NCBI RefSeq assembly: GCF_030679875.1
Contig: NZ_JAUXSP010000019.1
Span: forward strand, 248,001-312,000
From: Phenylobacterium sp.
Lineage (GTDB): Bacteria; Pseudomonadota; Alphaproteobacteria; Caulobacterales; Caulobacteraceae
Reading direction: 5' to 3'
Length of the DNA: 64,000 nucleotides
The notes beneath the pieces are model-generated. The model did not search any database, had not been told where the DNA came from, and saw only the letters and a program-made list of their open reading frames with translations. How positions within the stretch are numbered: position 1 is the stretch's first letter; each line of letters opens with the position of its first letter. The position numbers and the translations under genes are program-made. Of the stretch, positions 27,464 through 36,962 are shown piece by piece.

Positions 27464-28104
27464 GCCCCAATGCGCCCTTTGGCGCCTTGCGCGAGTGGAT
27501 CACCCAGCGCCTGGACCCCCTGGAAGACCGCGAGCCGGCCGAAGGTCTGGTGGAGTCGGATTTCGGACCGCACAGCGCCGATCTGGCCGATGCGCCTGCG
27601 CCCCTGACGCCGGCGGCGGTGCTGGTGGGTCTGGTGGAGCGGGAGCACGGCTATTCGGTCCTGCTCACCCGGCGGGCCGACACCCTGCGTCGCCACACCG
27701 GCCAGATCGCCTTTCCCGGCGGCCGCCGGGACCCGGGCGAGACCATCTGGGAGACCGCCCTGCGGGAGACCGAGGAAGAGGTGGGCATTTCCCGCAGCCT
27801 GGTGACCCTGGGCGGCCTCTCGACCCCCTATCGCACCGGCACGGGCTTTCTGGTGACGCCGGTGGTGGGCTTCATCGCGTCGGACTTCACCCTGACGCCC
27901 AATCCCGCCGAGGTCGCCGACGTGTTCGAAACCCCCTTCGGCTTTCTCATGGATCCGACCAACCATGAGGAGCACGAACGGGAATTCGCGGGCCAGTTGC
28001 GCCGCTTCTATGCCATGACCCACGAGAACAGATTCATCTGGGGCGCCACCGCCGGCATGCTCCGATCCCTGTACGACCGGCTATACGGAGGCGCGCTTGC
28101 TTAG
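27460..28104 (+). CDS. Nudix hydrolase, CoA pyrophosphatase type
   Basis: A 214-residue nudix enzyme probably cleaving CoA or its thioesters to phosphopantetheine derivatives. The nudix box GGRRDPGETIWETALRETEE with EVGI has the G-x5-E-x7-R-E-x2-E-E-x-G layout. It is preceded by LLTRRADTLRRHTGQIAFPG, the extra motif of the CoA pyrophosphatase subgroup. The start is a GTG overlapping the DUF1285 stop. The end overlaps the DUF6111 gene by 8 bp. Confidence 0.9.
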   Translation: MSPNAPFGALREWITQRLDPLEDREPAEGLVESDFGPHSADLADAPAPLTPAAVLVGLVEREHGYSVLLTRRADTLRRHTGQIAFPGGRRDPGETIWETALRETEEEVGISRSLVTLGGLSTPYRTGTGFLVTPVVGFIASDFTLTPNPAEVADVFETPFGFLMDPTNHEEHEREFAGQLRRFYAMTHENRFIWGATAGMLRSLYDRLYGGALA

Positions 28105-28375
28105 GGTCATCCTCATCCGCTCAGTGCTGATCGCGCTGCCCTTCATCATCTGGTTCGCCTGGGCCGAGTGGGCCAAGCGCAACGGCCGCCCCATGGGCGC
28201 CACCCCCTGGGCCTGGCTGGCCACGGCCTCAGCTGTGCTGTTTGGCCTTTCTCTGATGTTCATGGTCGTGTTCCAATCGGACAACCGCGGCGAGGTCTAT
28301 GTGCCCGCGGAAGTCACAGAAGGCGGCCGGGTCAGCCCAGGCCGCTTCCAGGAGAAGGAAACGCCGGCCCGATGA
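28097..28375 (+). CDS. Small membrane protein, DUF6111-like
   Basis: A 92-residue protein with two transmembrane segments (about 3-23, and 38-62 in WAWLATASAVLFGLSLMFMV) and a short polar tail. It resembles small alphaproteobacterial proteins (DUF6111) that lie between nudix and CCA enzyme genes. The start is a TTG at 28097 overlapping the nudix gene by 8 bp, and the stop overlaps the next gene by 4 bp. The function is unknown. Confidence 0.8.
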   Translation: MLRVILIRSVLIALPFIIWFAWAEWAKRNGRPMGATPWAWLATASAVLFGLSLMFMVVFQSDNRGEVYVPAEVTEGGRVSPGRFQEKETPAR

Positions 28376-29622
28376 GCGAGAGTCTTGGTCCCCGTCCCTG
28401 GTTGAGCGCGCCCGCGACAGCTGCGGTGTTTGACGCCCTGGAAGCCAAGGGCGGCCCAGGTTGCGCCCGGGTGGTGGGCGGCGCGGTGCGCAATGCGGTG
28501 ATCGGCGCGCCCGTGGGCGATATCGACATCGCCACCCAGCTCACCCCCGATGTCGTCACAGAGGCCCTGATGGCGGCGGGGCTGAAGGCCATTCCCACCG
28601 GCGTCGATCATGGCACGGTGACAGCGCTGGCCCAGGGCCAGACCTTCGAGATCACCACCCTGCGCCAGGACGTCGAGACGGACGGCCGCCGCGCGGTGGT
28701 GGCCTTTACGACGGACTGGGCGCAGGACGCCCAACGTCGGGATTTCACCCTCAACGCCCTCTATGCTGATCGCGATGGGACGCTGCATGACCCCCTGGGA
28801 AGCGGCCTGGCCGACGCCAGAGCCCGCCGGGTGGTGTTTGTCGGCGAGGCTCGCACCCGGATCGCCGAGGACTATCTGCGCATCCTGCGCTTCTTCCGCT
28901 TCCAGGCCTGGTATGGCCGCGGCGAGGCCGATCCAGACGCCCTGGCCGCCTGTGAGGCCCTGCGCGACACCTTGGCTGACCGGCCAGGGGAGCGGATCTC
29001 CAAGGAGCTGCTGAAGCTGCTCGCCGCCGACGATCCGCGAGCCAGCATCCGCCAGATGGCCGCCGCCGGAATCCTCGACGTGATCCTGCCTCCTGTGGGC
29101 GACCTCCACGACTTTGAGGCCCTGGTCGAGATTGAGAGCGAGATGCTGTTCGAGTGCGATCCCGTCCTGCGCCTGGCCTGCCTGTTGCCGGCCGACCAGA
29201 TCGCCGTGGCCCAGGCGGCCGAACGCCTGCGGCTTTCGAACGCCGAGCGGGACCGTCTGGTCGCCGCCAAGGGGCAGGGGCCGCGGATCACCAGCTGGAT
29301 GAGCCCGCGGGAAGCCCGCCGGGCGGTCTATGCGCTGTCTGCGCCGACCTTCCATGACCGGATCAAGCTCGCCTGGGCCAAGTCAAACCGCACCGCCACG
29401 GCCGCCCAGTGGCGGGGCCTGCTGGCCCTCTGCGACAGCTGGGCGCCGCCGCCCTTCCCCCTGACCGGGGACGAGGTGGTCCATGCCGGCGTGCCGAAGG
29501 GTCCGATGGTCGGCCAGGTGCTCCGCGAGGTCGAGGACTGGTGGATCGACCACGACTTCCTGGAGGACAAGTTCTCGGCCATCGAGAAGCTCAAGGCCGT
29601 GGCCCAGGGCCTGGCCTACTGA
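28372..29622 (+). CDS. cca: CCA tRNA nucleotidyltransferase / poly(A) polymerase family
   Basis: A 416-residue class II nucleotidyltransferase that adds or repairs the CCA end of tRNA. It has RVVGGAVRNAVIG, then GDIDIAT with the catalytic Asp pair, TLRQDVETDGRRAVVAFTTD, RRDFTLNALYAD and EDYLRILRFFRF with the nucleotide-selecting region. It also has a C-terminal helical tRNA-binding part. The ATG at 28372 overlaps the DUF6111 stop. This start gives the normal family N-terminus, and the open frame further upstream is out of context. Confidence 0.93.
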   Translation: MSESLGPRPWLSAPATAAVFDALEAKGGPGCARVVGGAVRNAVIGAPVGDIDIATQLTPDVVTEALMAAGLKAIPTGVDHGTVTALAQGQTFEITTLRQDVETDGRRAVVAFTTDWAQDAQRRDFTLNALYADRDGTLHDPLGSGLADARARRVVFVGEARTRIAEDYLRILRFFRFQAWYGRGEADPDALAACEALRDTLADRPGERISKELLKLLAADDPRASIRQMAAAGILDVILPPVGDLHDFEALVEIESEMLFECDPVLRLACLLPADQIAVAQAAERLRLSNAERDRLVAAKGQGPRITSWMSPREARRAVYALSAPTFHDRIKLAWAKSNRTATAAQWRGLLALCDSWAPPPFPLTGDEVVHAGVPKGPMVGQVLREVEDWWIDHDFLEDKFSAIEKLKAVAQGLAY

Positions 29623-29627
29623 CCGGC

Positions 29628-30341
29628 ATGAGGCTTGGCATTCTGAAGACGGGCGCGCCGCCAGCTCCGCTGGACGCGCAGTTCGGGAGCTATCCCGACA
29701 TGTTCCAGAACCTGCTGGGACCCGACGCCTACGACTACGTGATCTTTGATGTGGCGGCGGGTGAAACCCCCGCGCGCCCAGAGACCTGTGACGCCTATCT
29801 GGTCACGGGGTCCTCGGTCGGGGTCTATGACCCCGAGCCCTGGATCGCCGACCTGATCGCCTTCCTGCGGGCCGCCCGGGGCAGGGCGGGTCTGGTCGGC
29901 GTCTGTTTCGGTCACCAGGTCATGGCTCAGGCCTTCGGTGGTCAGGTCACCAAGTCGCCGAAGGGCTGGGGGATCGGCCTGCATGCCTATGCGCTCCAGG
30001 AGAAGGTCCCTGGTCTGGAACAGCGGCAGGCGCTTTCGGCGCCGGCTTCTCACCAGGATCAGGTGGTGAGCCTGCCGCCCGGTGCGCGGGTCCTGGCCTC
30101 CAGCGCCTTCACCCCCTTTGGCATGCTGGCCTATGGCGACCAGCCAGCCACCTCTGTCCAGCTTCATCCCGAATTCGAGCCCGCCTACGCCCAGGCGCTG
30201 ATCGAGGCCCGTCGCGGCAGCCGCTATGAGGATGCGCAGGCCGATCAGGCGCTGGCCAGTTATGCGGCGCCGGACGACCGGGCCGCCCTGGGCGAGTGGA
30301 TTTCAACCTTTCTCGCAACACTTCCGAGCACCAGGGATTAG
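29628..30341 (+). CDS. Class I glutamine amidotransferase domain protein
   Basis: A 237-residue stand-alone GATase1. It has LVTGSSVGVYDPEPWI, the nucleophile elbow VGVCFGHQVMAQAFGG with catalytic Cys, and VQLHPEFEPAY with the His and Glu of the triad. It resembles GMP-synthase-like amidotransferases of unknown partner (YfeJ/YLR126C type). It lies 5 bp after the CCA gene and probably ends the operon. The acceptor of the released ammonia, if any, is unknown. Confidence 0.88.
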   Translation: MRLGILKTGAPPAPLDAQFGSYPDMFQNLLGPDAYDYVIFDVAAGETPARPETCDAYLVTGSSVGVYDPEPWIADLIAFLRAARGRAGLVGVCFGHQVMAQAFGGQVTKSPKGWGIGLHAYALQEKVPGLEQRQALSAPASHQDQVVSLPPGARVLASSAFTPFGMLAYGDQPATSVQLHPEFEPAYAQALIEARRGSRYEDAQADQALASYAAPDDRAALGEWISTFLATLPSTRD

Positions 30342-30377
30342 GTCTGTCTGGAGCCCGCCAAACAGGGAGCCTCGTTA

Positions 30378-30515
30378 ATGAAGCCCTTTCGTCTGATGAT
30401 TGTCGTCGCCAGCGCCGCAGCCGCCCTGATGGTGGCGGGGATGGAATCCGAGGCCGCCAATCCAGAGCCGATTTCGCCCGATGTCTTTGTCGCCATGCTC
30501 GACGATCTGACCTGA
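30378..30515 (+). CDS. Small exported peptide, 45 residues
   Basis: An ATG at 30378 with GGGAG about 10 bases upstream opens a 45-codon frame ending in TGA at 30513-30515. The product starts MKPFRLMIVVASAAAALMVA and continues GMESEAANPEPISPDVFVAM with a short acidic end. It looks like a signal peptide followed by a mature part of about 20 residues. It stands alone between the amidotransferase gene and the convergent lipoprotein gene. I do not recognise a family. Confidence 0.6.
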   Translation: MKPFRLMIVVASAAAALMVAGMESEAANPEPISPDVFVAMLDDLT

Positions 30516-30536
30516 GTCAGGGCGCGCCGTAGCGGA

Positions 30537-31139
30537 TCAGACCTCCGCGGCCGTCCACATGAAGGCGCTCAGCCGCGCACTTTGATCGAGGTACTCGGCC
30601 TCAGGGGTCTGATCCTCAAGCCCCTCGAATCCGGGCAGATCCACCACATAGCCGAGGCGCGGCGCCCCGGCCCGGTAGCAGATCAAGGCGTGCGACATAT
30701 CGTCCTGACCGCGGCCGCAGGATTCGGCGTCGAAACCCAGAGACTGCCAGTCCGAGCCGATCTCTTCGCCGAGCGGACCCACCACCGGTCCGGCCAGCCC
30801 GACGATCTTTCCCACCTGCTTGGGGTCGGCGCCGGGGTGCAGTTCAAGCCTCAGACCGTCCGGTCGGCTCACGGTGATGACGCCTGATCCGGAAGGGCCT
30901 GCGCGCTGGACCGTCGAATTGGGGAAGTAGTCGCCGACGCTGCGCAGGCTGAACGGCGTGGCGCCGTTGATCTCGCCGGCCCCCGTCTCATTGAAGGTGA
31001 TCAGGATCGGGCCAACCACCGCCGGGCTCTGGGAGCGCTGGGCCGCCGCCGAGGGCGATGGCCCGGCTGGCTCGGGGGTCTGCGGGCCGCAGGCGGCCAG
31101 AAAAAGGCCGACCGCGACAGTACTCAACAGGGCTCGCAT
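30537..31139 (-). CDS. DUF1131-like (YfeY-type) lipoprotein
   Basis: A 200-residue outer-envelope lipoprotein. The ATG at 31139 gives a signal with lipobox LAAC (Cys17), followed by a proline- and serine-rich linker. The folded part (GAGEINGATPFSLRSVGDYF; EIGSDWQSLGFDAESCGRGQ; ICYRAGAPRLGYVVDL) resembles the DUF1131 family, including E. coli YfeY, with two cysteines in similar places. It converges on the 45-residue peptide gene with a 21 bp gap. The function is unknown and the family call is from visual similarity. Confidence 0.72.
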   Translation of the reverse strand: MRALLSTVAVGLFLAACGPQTPEPAGPSPSAAAQRSQSPAVVGPILITFNETGAGEINGATPFSLRSVGDYFPNSTVQRAGPSGSGVITVSRPDGLRLELHPGADPKQVGKIVGLAGPVVGPLGEEIGSDWQSLGFDAESCGRGQDDMSHALICYRAGAPRLGYVVDLPGFEGLEDQTPEAEYLDQSARLSAFMWTAAEV

Positions 31140-31191
31140 GTCGTGACCCTCGCATAGCCAAGCTGGGTAAGGCAAATTTGCCGGGGCGGCC

Positions 31192-32079
31192 TCAGGGCCA
31201 GCTGACCATCGGCGGCATGGACGACAGGATCGAGGTGATGTTGCCGCCAGTCTTCAGCCCGAACATGGTGCCGCGGTCGTAGAGCAGGTTGAACTCCACA
31301 TAGCGGCCGCGGCGGACCAGCTGCTCCTGCCGGTCGGCCTCGGTCCAGGGGGTGGCCATGCGGCCCCGGGCGATGGCGGGATAGACCTCGGCGAAGGCCC
31401 GGCCCACATCCCGGGTGAAGGCGAAGTCCCGCTCCCAGTCCCCGGAATTGTGGTGGTCATAGAAGATGCCGCCGATGCCCCGGGGCTCATTGCGGTGGGG
31501 CAGGAAGAAATACTCGTCACAACGGGCCTTGTAGGGGGCGTACCAGGCCGGATCGTGAGCGTCGCAGGCGGCCTTCATGGCGGCGTGAAACCCAATGGCG
31601 TCAGGGTTTTCCTGGGTGCGCTGATAGTCCTGGGTCGGCGTCAGGTCGGCGCCGCCGCCGAACCAGCTCTGGCTGGTGGCCAGGAAGCGGGTGTTCATGT
31701 GCACGGCCGGCACATGGGGATTGTGCATGTGGGCGATCAGGCTGATGCCCGTGGCGGTGAAGCGGGGGTCCTTGTCCGCGCCGGGCATGGTGGCGGCCAT
31801 TTCCGGGGTGAAGGTCCCGTGGACAAGACTGATGTGGACGCCGCACTTCTCGAAGAAGCGGCCGCCCTTCATGAAGCCCATCACGCCGCCGCCGCCGGCG
31901 GGTCGGTCCCACGGGGTCAGCTCGAAACGGCCTGGCTCGCCGGGATAGAGATCGCCTGGCGCTTCATCCTCGAGCTGCTCGAAGGCGGCGACAATCTGGT
32001 CGCGGAGGGAATCAAACCAGGCCCGGGCGCGGGTGTTGCGGTCTTCAAGCGTGGCGGCGAGTTCGGCGGCGTCTGTCAT
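31192..32079 (-). CDS. hemF: Oxygen-dependent coproporphyrinogen III oxidase
   Basis: Catalyses aerobic conversion of coproporphyrinogen III to protoporphyrinogen IX in haem synthesis. The 295 residues carry [40 protein letters not shown] with [28 protein letters not shown] [20 protein letters not shown], and the C-terminal [20 protein letters not shown]. The start overlaps the trmL stop by 4 bp, so the two are coupled. No anaerobic hemN is nearby. Confidence 0.95.
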   Translation of the reverse strand: MTDAAELAATLEDRNTRARAWFDSLRDQIVAAFEQLEDEAPGDLYPGEPGRFELTPWDRPAGGGGVMGFMKGGRFFEKCGVHISLVHGTFTPEMAATMPGADKDPRFTATGISLIAHMHNPHVPAVHMNTRFLATSQSWFGGGADLTPTQDYQRTQENPDAIGFHAAMKAACDAHDPAWYAPYKARCDEYFFLPHRNEPRGIGGIFYDHHNSGDWERDFAFTRDVGRAFAEVYPAIARGRMATPWTEADRQEQLVRRGRYVEFNLLYDRGTMFGLKTGGNITSILSSMPPMVSWP

Positions 32080-32546
32080 GAGGCAAAGGGCTTAGGGAAT
32101 CCGTTGGTTTGGCGCAACGCCTCCGAAAGGCCGATGGCCGCCGAAACGGTCAGGTTGAGGGAGCGGGCCTCTGGCGCCAGGGGGATGAGGAGCCTCGCCT
32201 GGGCCGCCTCATGCACATCTGCAGGTACGCCGGAGCTCTCCCGGCCAAACAGCAGCGTGTCCCCCGGCTGGAAGGCGAAGCTGTGCAGGGGCTGGGCGGC
32301 GCGGGTGGTGAACAGGACCAGACGGCCCGTCTGGCGCTCTGGCGCGGCCATGAAGGCCGCGAAGCTTTCCCGCCTCGTCCACCTGGCCAGACGCCCGTAA
32401 TCCAGGGCTGCGCGCTTCACCGCCTTATCGGATAGCGGGAATCCACAGGGCTCGATCACCTCGAGATCAATGTCGAGGCAGGCGGCGAGACGAAGAGCCG
32501 CGCCGACGTTTTGCGGAATGTCCGGTTGAAAAAGGGCCAAACGCAT
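32076..32546 (-). CDS. trmL: tRNA (cytidine/uridine-34-2'-O)-methyltransferase TrmL
   Basis: A 156-residue SPOUT methyltransferase modifying the tRNA wobble position. The N-terminus [20 protein letters not shown], the AdoMet knot region [15 protein letters not shown] and the C-terminal [20 protein letters not shown] are diagnostic. The ATG at 32546 gives the standard start; a longer frame adds 25 unlikely residues. It overlaps hemF by 4 bp and is divergent from petA with a 174 bp gap. Confidence 0.93.
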   Translation of the reverse strand: MRLALFQPDIPQNVGAALRLAACLDIDLEVIEPCGFPLSDKAVKRAALDYGRLARWTRRESFAAFMAAPERQTGRLVLFTTRAAQPLHSFAFQPGDTLLFGRESSGVPADVHEAAQARLLIPLAPEARSLNLTVSAAIGLSEALRQTNGFPKPFAS

Positions 32547-32720
32547 TCTAAGCGATCCACCGACGGAATTAGCTGGGGCGTGGGACGAATCGCGAGGCTT
32601 GTCGCTGCATATGTGCGGCATGGCTAGTGCGACATTTCCCGTGGCCCTGTATGGGTTCCATAGCAGGCTTGGCTCAGGGCTCCTGATCAGGCCGACAGAC
32701 GGGGCGTCGCGGCATACTTC

Positions 32721-33338
32721 GTGAGCGTCCGAACGGGCGGCGGTTCCAAGGGGCCGGCGCCAAAACCGAAGGGTAGCTTAAAGGTGGCTGACACCGTCGT
32801 GGGCGAAAATCCCGATCCGCATGCCGCGGGCGAAGACCCGAACCGGCGCGACTTCATTCATATCGCCGCAGGCGCTGCGGCCGTGGGCGCGGTGGGCGCG
32901 CTGGCCTGGCCGTTCATCGATCAGATGAACCCCTCGGCCGATACGCTGGCCCTGGCCTCGGTTGAGTTCGATCTGTCCAAGGTCGCGCTGGGGCAGCAGG
33001 TCACGATCAAGTGGCGCGGCAAGCCCCTGTTCATTCGCAAGCGCACCGAGGCCGAGATCGCCGCGGCGATCGCCGATGACGGCGCCAACCTGCCTGACCC
33101 GCAGACCGACGCCGAGCGTCATAAGCCCGGCAAGGCCGAGTGGATGATCCTGATTGGCGCCTGCACCCATCTGGGCTGTGTGCCGACCTTCGCGGGCGGC
33201 GACTACGGCGGGTGGTTCTGCCCCTGCCACGGTTCGCACTACGACACGTCAGGCCGGATCCGCAGGGGGCCTGCACCCCTGAACCTGCCGGTGCCGGACT
33301 ACGAATTCCTTTCCGACACGACGGTCAAGGTGGGCTGA
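32721..33338 (+). CDS. petA: Ubiquinol-cytochrome c reductase, Rieske iron-sulfur subunit
   Basis: The [2Fe-2S] subunit of the cytochrome bc1 complex. The N-terminus is followed by [20 protein letters not shown] (42-61), a Tat-type anchor. The cluster boxes are CTHLGC (148-153) and CPCHGS (167-172), with the conserved [14 protein letters not shown] end. The start was set at a GTG at 32721; a GTG at 32784 is also possible and would give a shorter, more usual N-terminus. It heads petABC, with 5 bp to petB. Confidence 0.94.
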   Translation: MSVRTGGGSKGPAPKPKGSLKVADTVVGENPDPHAAGEDPNRRDFIHIAAGAAAVGAVGALAWPFIDQMNPSADTLALASVEFDLSKVALGQQVTIKWRGKPLFIRKRTEAEIAAAIADDGANLPDPQTDAERHKPGKAEWMILIGACTHLGCVPTFAGGDYGGWFCPCHGSHYDTSGRIRRGPAPLNLPVPDYEFLSDTTVKVG

Positions 33339-33343
33339 CAGCG

Positions 33344-34663
33344 ATGAGCGGACACTCCACTTACGAACCCAAGACTGGCGTCGAGCGCTGGCTCGACACC
33401 CGCCTGCCGATCATCCGGCTCGGCTGGGACAGCATTGTCGATTATCCGACGCCCAAGAACCTGAACTACTGGTGGACCTTCGGCGGGATTCTGGCGGTCT
33501 GCCTGATGATCCAGATCGTCACCGGCGTCGTGCTGGCCATGCACTATGTGCCGCACATCGACCACGCCTTCGCCTCGGTCGAGCGCATCATGCGCGACGT
33601 GAACTATGGCTGGCTGGTGCGCTACATGCACGCCAACGGGGCCTCGATGTTCTTCATCGCGGTCTACATCCACATGTTCCGCGGCCTCTATTACGGGTCT
33701 TACAAGGCGCCCCGCGAGGTGCTGTGGATCCTGGGCTGCATCATCTACCTGCTGATGATGGCCACGGCCTTCATGGGCTATGTCCTGCCCTGGGGTCAGA
33801 TGAGCTTCCACGGCGCGGTGGTCATCACCAACCTGTTCGGCGCTCTGCCGATCGTGGGCGAGGCCATCACCACCTGGCTGTGGGGCGGCTTTGCGGTGGA
33901 TAACGCCACCCTGAACCGCTTCTTCTCCCTGCACTTCCTGCTGCCGTTCATGATCGCTGGCGTGGTGGGCCTGCACATCTGGGCCCTGCACGTGCCGGGG
34001 AACAACAACCCGACCGGCGTGAACGTGAAGTCCAAGGCCGACACGGTGCCCTTCCATCCGTACTATACGGTGAAGGATGGCTTCGCGATCGTGCTGTTCC
34101 TGATCCTGTTCGCCACCTTCCTGTTCTACAATCCCAACGCTCTTGGCCACGCCGACAACTACATCCCGGCCAACCCGCTGGTGACGCCGACCCACATCGT
34201 GCCCGAATGGTACTTCCTGCCCTTCTACGCGATCCTGCGGGCGGTGCCGGACAAGCTCGGCGGCGTGATCCTGATGTTCGGCGCCATCGCGGTGCTGTTC
34301 GTCCTGCCCTGGCTCGACACCTCCAAGGTGCGGTCCATGCGCTATCGGCCGACGGGCAAGCTCTACTTCCTGATCTTCGTCCTGGCCTGCCTGGTGCTCG
34401 GCTATTGCGGTGGTCAGCTCCCCGACGACCATGTGATCCCGGGGCTGTCGACCTTCACCCTGATCGACGCCGATCTGAACAGCTTCGTCTGGCTCTCGCG
34501 CTTGGCCACGCTCTACTACTTCGGCTATTTCCTGGTGGTCCTGCCGATCCTAGGCCTCACCGAGACGCCGACGGCCCAGCCAGAATCCATCTCTACGCCT
34601 GTCCTGTCCCATCCGGCGGGTATGCCGGCCGGCGCAGTCGCTGCGCCTGAAAAGAAGGGTTGA
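33344..34663 (+). CDS. petB: Cytochrome b of the bc1 complex
   Basis: A 439-residue membrane subunit with eight visible transmembrane helices. It carries the two b haems and both quinone sites. It has [40 protein letters not shown] with haem histidines, [40 protein letters not shown], and the Qo-site [18 protein letters not shown]. The start ATG at 33344 gives [12 protein letters not shown]. The polar tail of about 30 residues is proline- and alanine-rich. It lies between petA and petC in one operon. Confidence 0.97.
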   Translation: MSGHSTYEPKTGVERWLDTRLPIIRLGWDSIVDYPTPKNLNYWWTFGGILAVCLMIQIVTGVVLAMHYVPHIDHAFASVERIMRDVNYGWLVRYMHANGASMFFIAVYIHMFRGLYYGSYKAPREVLWILGCIIYLLMMATAFMGYVLPWGQMSFHGAVVITNLFGALPIVGEAITTWLWGGFAVDNATLNRFFSLHFLLPFMIAGVVGLHIWALHVPGNNNPTGVNVKSKADTVPFHPYYTVKDGFAIVLFLILFATFLFYNPNALGHADNYIPANPLVTPTHIVPEWYFLPFYAILRAVPDKLGGVILMFGAIAVLFVLPWLDTSKVRSMRYRPTGKLYFLIFVLACLVLGYCGGQLPDDHVIPGLSTFTLIDADLNSFVWLSRLATLYYFGYFLVVLPILGLTETPTAQPESISTPVLSHPAGMPAGAVAAPEKKG

Positions 34664-34669
34664 GCCCAG

Positions 34670-35509
34670 ATGCTGCGTAAAGGTATCGCCCTGGCGGCGC
34701 TTGGACTGGCCCTGGTGGGCGGCCCGGCGCTCGCCGCGGGGGCCGCTGCGGCCCCCAAGCACGTCGACTTCAGCTTCAAGGGTCCGTTCGGCAAGTTCGA
34801 CCAGGCCCAGCTGCAGCGCGGCTACAAGGTCTATCGGGAGGTCTGCGCGGCCTGTCATGGCATGGACCTGCTCTCGTTCCGCAACCTTGGCCAAAAGGGC
34901 GGACCGTTCTACGTCCCTGGCGTCCAGGAAAACGACAACCCGTACGTGAAGACCATCGCGGCGGAGTACCAGATCAACGACATCGACTCCGAGACCGGTG
35001 ACGTGATCCAGCGTCCCGGCACCTCGGCCGACGCCTTCCCGAACCCCTATCCCAATGAGGCGGCGGCGCGGGCTGGCAATGGCGGCGCCATGCCGCCGGA
35101 CCTGTCGGTGATGGCCAAGGCCCGCCACCATGGGGCCGACTACATCTACTCGCTGCTGTCGGGCTATCGCGAGCCGCCGGCCGGCCTGACGGTGACGCCG
35201 GGTCAGTACTACAACCCCTATATGGCCGGGGACACGACCCCGTTCTGGAGCGGTGATGGCCATGCGCCGGAGGGTGGCTTCATCGCCATGCCCCCGCAGC
35301 TGGCGCCGGACAAGATCACCTTTGACGATGGCACTCCCTCGACCATCGATCAGCAGGCCAAGGACGTGGCCGCATTCCTCTACTGGGCGGCCGAGCCCAA
35401 GATGGAAGAACGCAAGGCTTTCGGCTTCGGCGCCATGATCTATCTCGTGATCTTCGCCGGCCTGCTCTATGCGAGCTACCGCCGTATCTGGCGCAACGTC
35501 GCCCACTAG
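34670..35509 (+). CDS. petC: Cytochrome c1 of the bc1 complex
   Basis: A 279-residue periplasmic c-type cytochrome anchored by a C-terminal helix. The signal peptide covers about 1-23. CAACH (59-63) binds the haem, preceded by YKVYREV and followed by GMDLLSFRNL. A methionine in FIAMPPQL is the likely sixth ligand. The end MIYLVIFAGLLYASYRRIWR is the membrane anchor. It follows petB by 6 bp and is closed by a terminator hairpin. Confidence 0.96.
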   Translation: MLRKGIALAALGLALVGGPALAAGAAAAPKHVDFSFKGPFGKFDQAQLQRGYKVYREVCAACHGMDLLSFRNLGQKGGPFYVPGVQENDNPYVKTIAAEYQINDIDSETGDVIQRPGTSADAFPNPYPNEAAARAGNGGAMPPDLSVMAKARHHGADYIYSLLSGYREPPAGLTVTPGQYYNPYMAGDTTPFWSGDGHAPEGGFIAMPPQLAPDKITFDDGTPSTIDQQAKDVAAFLYWAAEPKMEERKAFGFGAMIYLVIFAGLLYASYRRIWRNVAH

Positions 35510-35533
35510 GCGATCAGCCAGACCTGACGAAAG

Positions 35534-35557
35534 ACCCGCCGGGGAGACCCGGCGGGT
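35534..35557. terminator. Bidirectional hairpin terminator after petC
   Basis: A 10-bp stem (35534-35543 with 35548-35557) and GAGA loop are followed by TTTT on the plus strand; on the minus strand the hairpin is followed by CTTTCGTC. It separates petABC from the convergent retropepsin gene. Confidence 0.88.
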
Positions 35558-35563
35558 TTTGTC

Positions 35564-36340
35564 TTACCGGTCCGCCAGATAGAGCCGCGCGGCCGGAAAG
35601 TCGAACCGCAGCCGCCAGCGTCCCAGAACCTGAAGGCCCAAGGCGCCGTCTGCGGCCCCCGCGCCATCGGTCAGGCCTGTCTGCACAGCTTCAAAGAGCT
35701 CGCCCCCGAGGGACAGGGCGCGCAGCTCCGCCCGCCCGCTCTCAAAGGGCCCCACGGTTTTTGCGTCGGCCCCCGGGATGTCGGCGATCTGCGGCGAGAG
35801 CCGCAGCCCGGCGTCCAGGCCTGTGGCGGGAGTCAGGGCCAAAACCATCGCCCTCGGACCATCGCTGACCGCGGCGTCAATGGTGGGCGATGGGCCAGTC
35901 CAGCTGATCGGCAGGCCGAGGCCTCGCGCCGGCGGCGGCTCGCTCCCAGTGGCCAGGGTCAGGCGACACGGCGCGACGTCCAGTTCGACCACGAAGGCCC
36001 GCAGGATGTCCGCGCCGATCACCCCGGCGATGGGGGTGGGAAAGGCCCAGGTCCGGGCGTCCAGGTCCTCGATGGCCAGGCCCTGACGCACGACCCTCGC
36101 ACCCGCCAGGCTGACCTCGCCTGACAGGGTCTCGCCCTCATATCCGGCCGCCTGGGCCCGGGTGTTGTGGATCGCGCTGTGGTCGGCGCCCGTATCGATG
36201 ATGAAGTCGCCGCTCACCCCAGCGGCCGTGGCCGGCGCCACGAGCACCCCGCGGTCCAGCCAGCAGGCGATCTCCGAGGCGAGGGCTTCGCCGCTCCAGG
36301 CGGCCAAACCGCAGGCCAGTAGGGCGGCGCGCGCAATCAT
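35564..36340 (-). CDS. Retropepsin-like aspartic protease, exported
   Basis: A 258-residue secreted protein with a signal peptide (about 1-21, MIARAALLACGLAAWSGEAL) and a retropepsin fold. The active-site motif FIIDTGADHSAI has Asp49 in DTGA, and IAGVIGADILRAFVVELD supplies the flap and second strand. The last part, GALGLQVLGRWRLRFDFPAA, repeats the motif in degenerate form. The start was placed at the ATG at 36340 for the clean signal; ATGs at 36376 and 36388 are alternatives. It is divergent from apt. The substrate is unknown. Confidence 0.82.
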   Translation of the reverse strand: MIARAALLACGLAAWSGEALASEIACWLDRGVLVAPATAAGVSGDFIIDTGADHSAIHNTRAQAAGYEGETLSGEVSLAGARVVRQGLAIEDLDARTWAFPTPIAGVIGADILRAFVVELDVAPCRLTLATGSEPPPARGLGLPISWTGPSPTIDAAVSDGPRAMVLALTPATGLDAGLRLSPQIADIPGADAKTVGPFESGRAELRALSLGGELFEAVQTGLTDGAGAADGALGLQVLGRWRLRFDFPAARLYLADR

Positions 36341-36418
36341 CGTCAGATCCCGTCGCGGCCATAGCCAGGGCCGCATCCCGTCGGCCATAACAGAGGCCCG
36401 CCAGAGAGGGGAGAGGTC

Positions 36419-36946
36419 ATGGACCTGCGCGCCGCTATTCGCACCATTCCGGACTATCCCAAGCCGGGCATCCAGTTTCGCGACATCACAACCCTGCTCG
36501 CCGATGCGCGGGCCTTCCGCCGGGCCGTGGACGAACTGGTGCAGCCCTTTGCGGGGCTGAAGATCGACAAGGTGGCCGGCATTGAGGCCCGCGGCTTCAT
36601 CCTGGGCGGGGCGGTCGCCCACCAGCTGTCGGCGGGGTTCGTTCCGCTGCGCAAGAAGGGCAAGCTGCCGCACCAGACGCGGGCGGTGGAATACGCCCTG
36701 GAATACGGCTCAGACACCCTGGAGGTTCACCTGGACGCCTTCGTGGCCGGCGAAAGGATCATGTTGGTCGACGATCTGATCGCCACCGGTGGCACGGCCC
36801 TGGCCGCGGTCGATCTGCTTCGCCAGGGCGGGGCGGAGATCGTGGCCGCAGCCTTCGTCGTCGACCTGCCCGACCTCGGCGGCGCGGCGCAGCTCGCGGC
36901 CGCCGGCGTGCCCGTCTCGACCCTGGTGGCGTTCGAAGGGCATTGA
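36419..36946 (+). CDS. apt: Adenine phosphoribosyltransferase
   Basis: Purine salvage enzyme converting adenine and PRPP to AMP. The 175 residues show [20 protein letters not shown], the adenine-binding [27 protein letters not shown] and the PRPP-binding loop [10 protein letters not shown] (117-126). The length is standard. It is preceded by GAGAGG, and the start ATG is at 36419. It converges on the dienelactone hydrolase gene with a 16 bp gap. Confidence 0.96.
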   Translation: MDLRAAIRTIPDYPKPGIQFRDITTLLADARAFRRAVDELVQPFAGLKIDKVAGIEARGFILGGAVAHQLSAGFVPLRKKGKLPHQTRAVEYALEYGSDTLEVHLDAFVAGERIMLVDDLIATGGTALAAVDLLRQGGAEIVAAAFVVDLPDLGGAAQLAAAGVPVSTLVAFEGH

Positions 36947-36962
36947 TCTCGGTAGGCCTTGA

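Noticed and set aside
33299-34432. A 377-codon open frame on the minus strand
   Set aside because: Antisense to cytochrome b, with a repetitive His, Glu and Asp composition that mirrors membrane codons.
36341-36673. Long N-terminal extension of the retropepsin-like gene
   Set aside because: It would run through the divergent apt gene; the internal ATG at 36340 gives a proper signal peptide.
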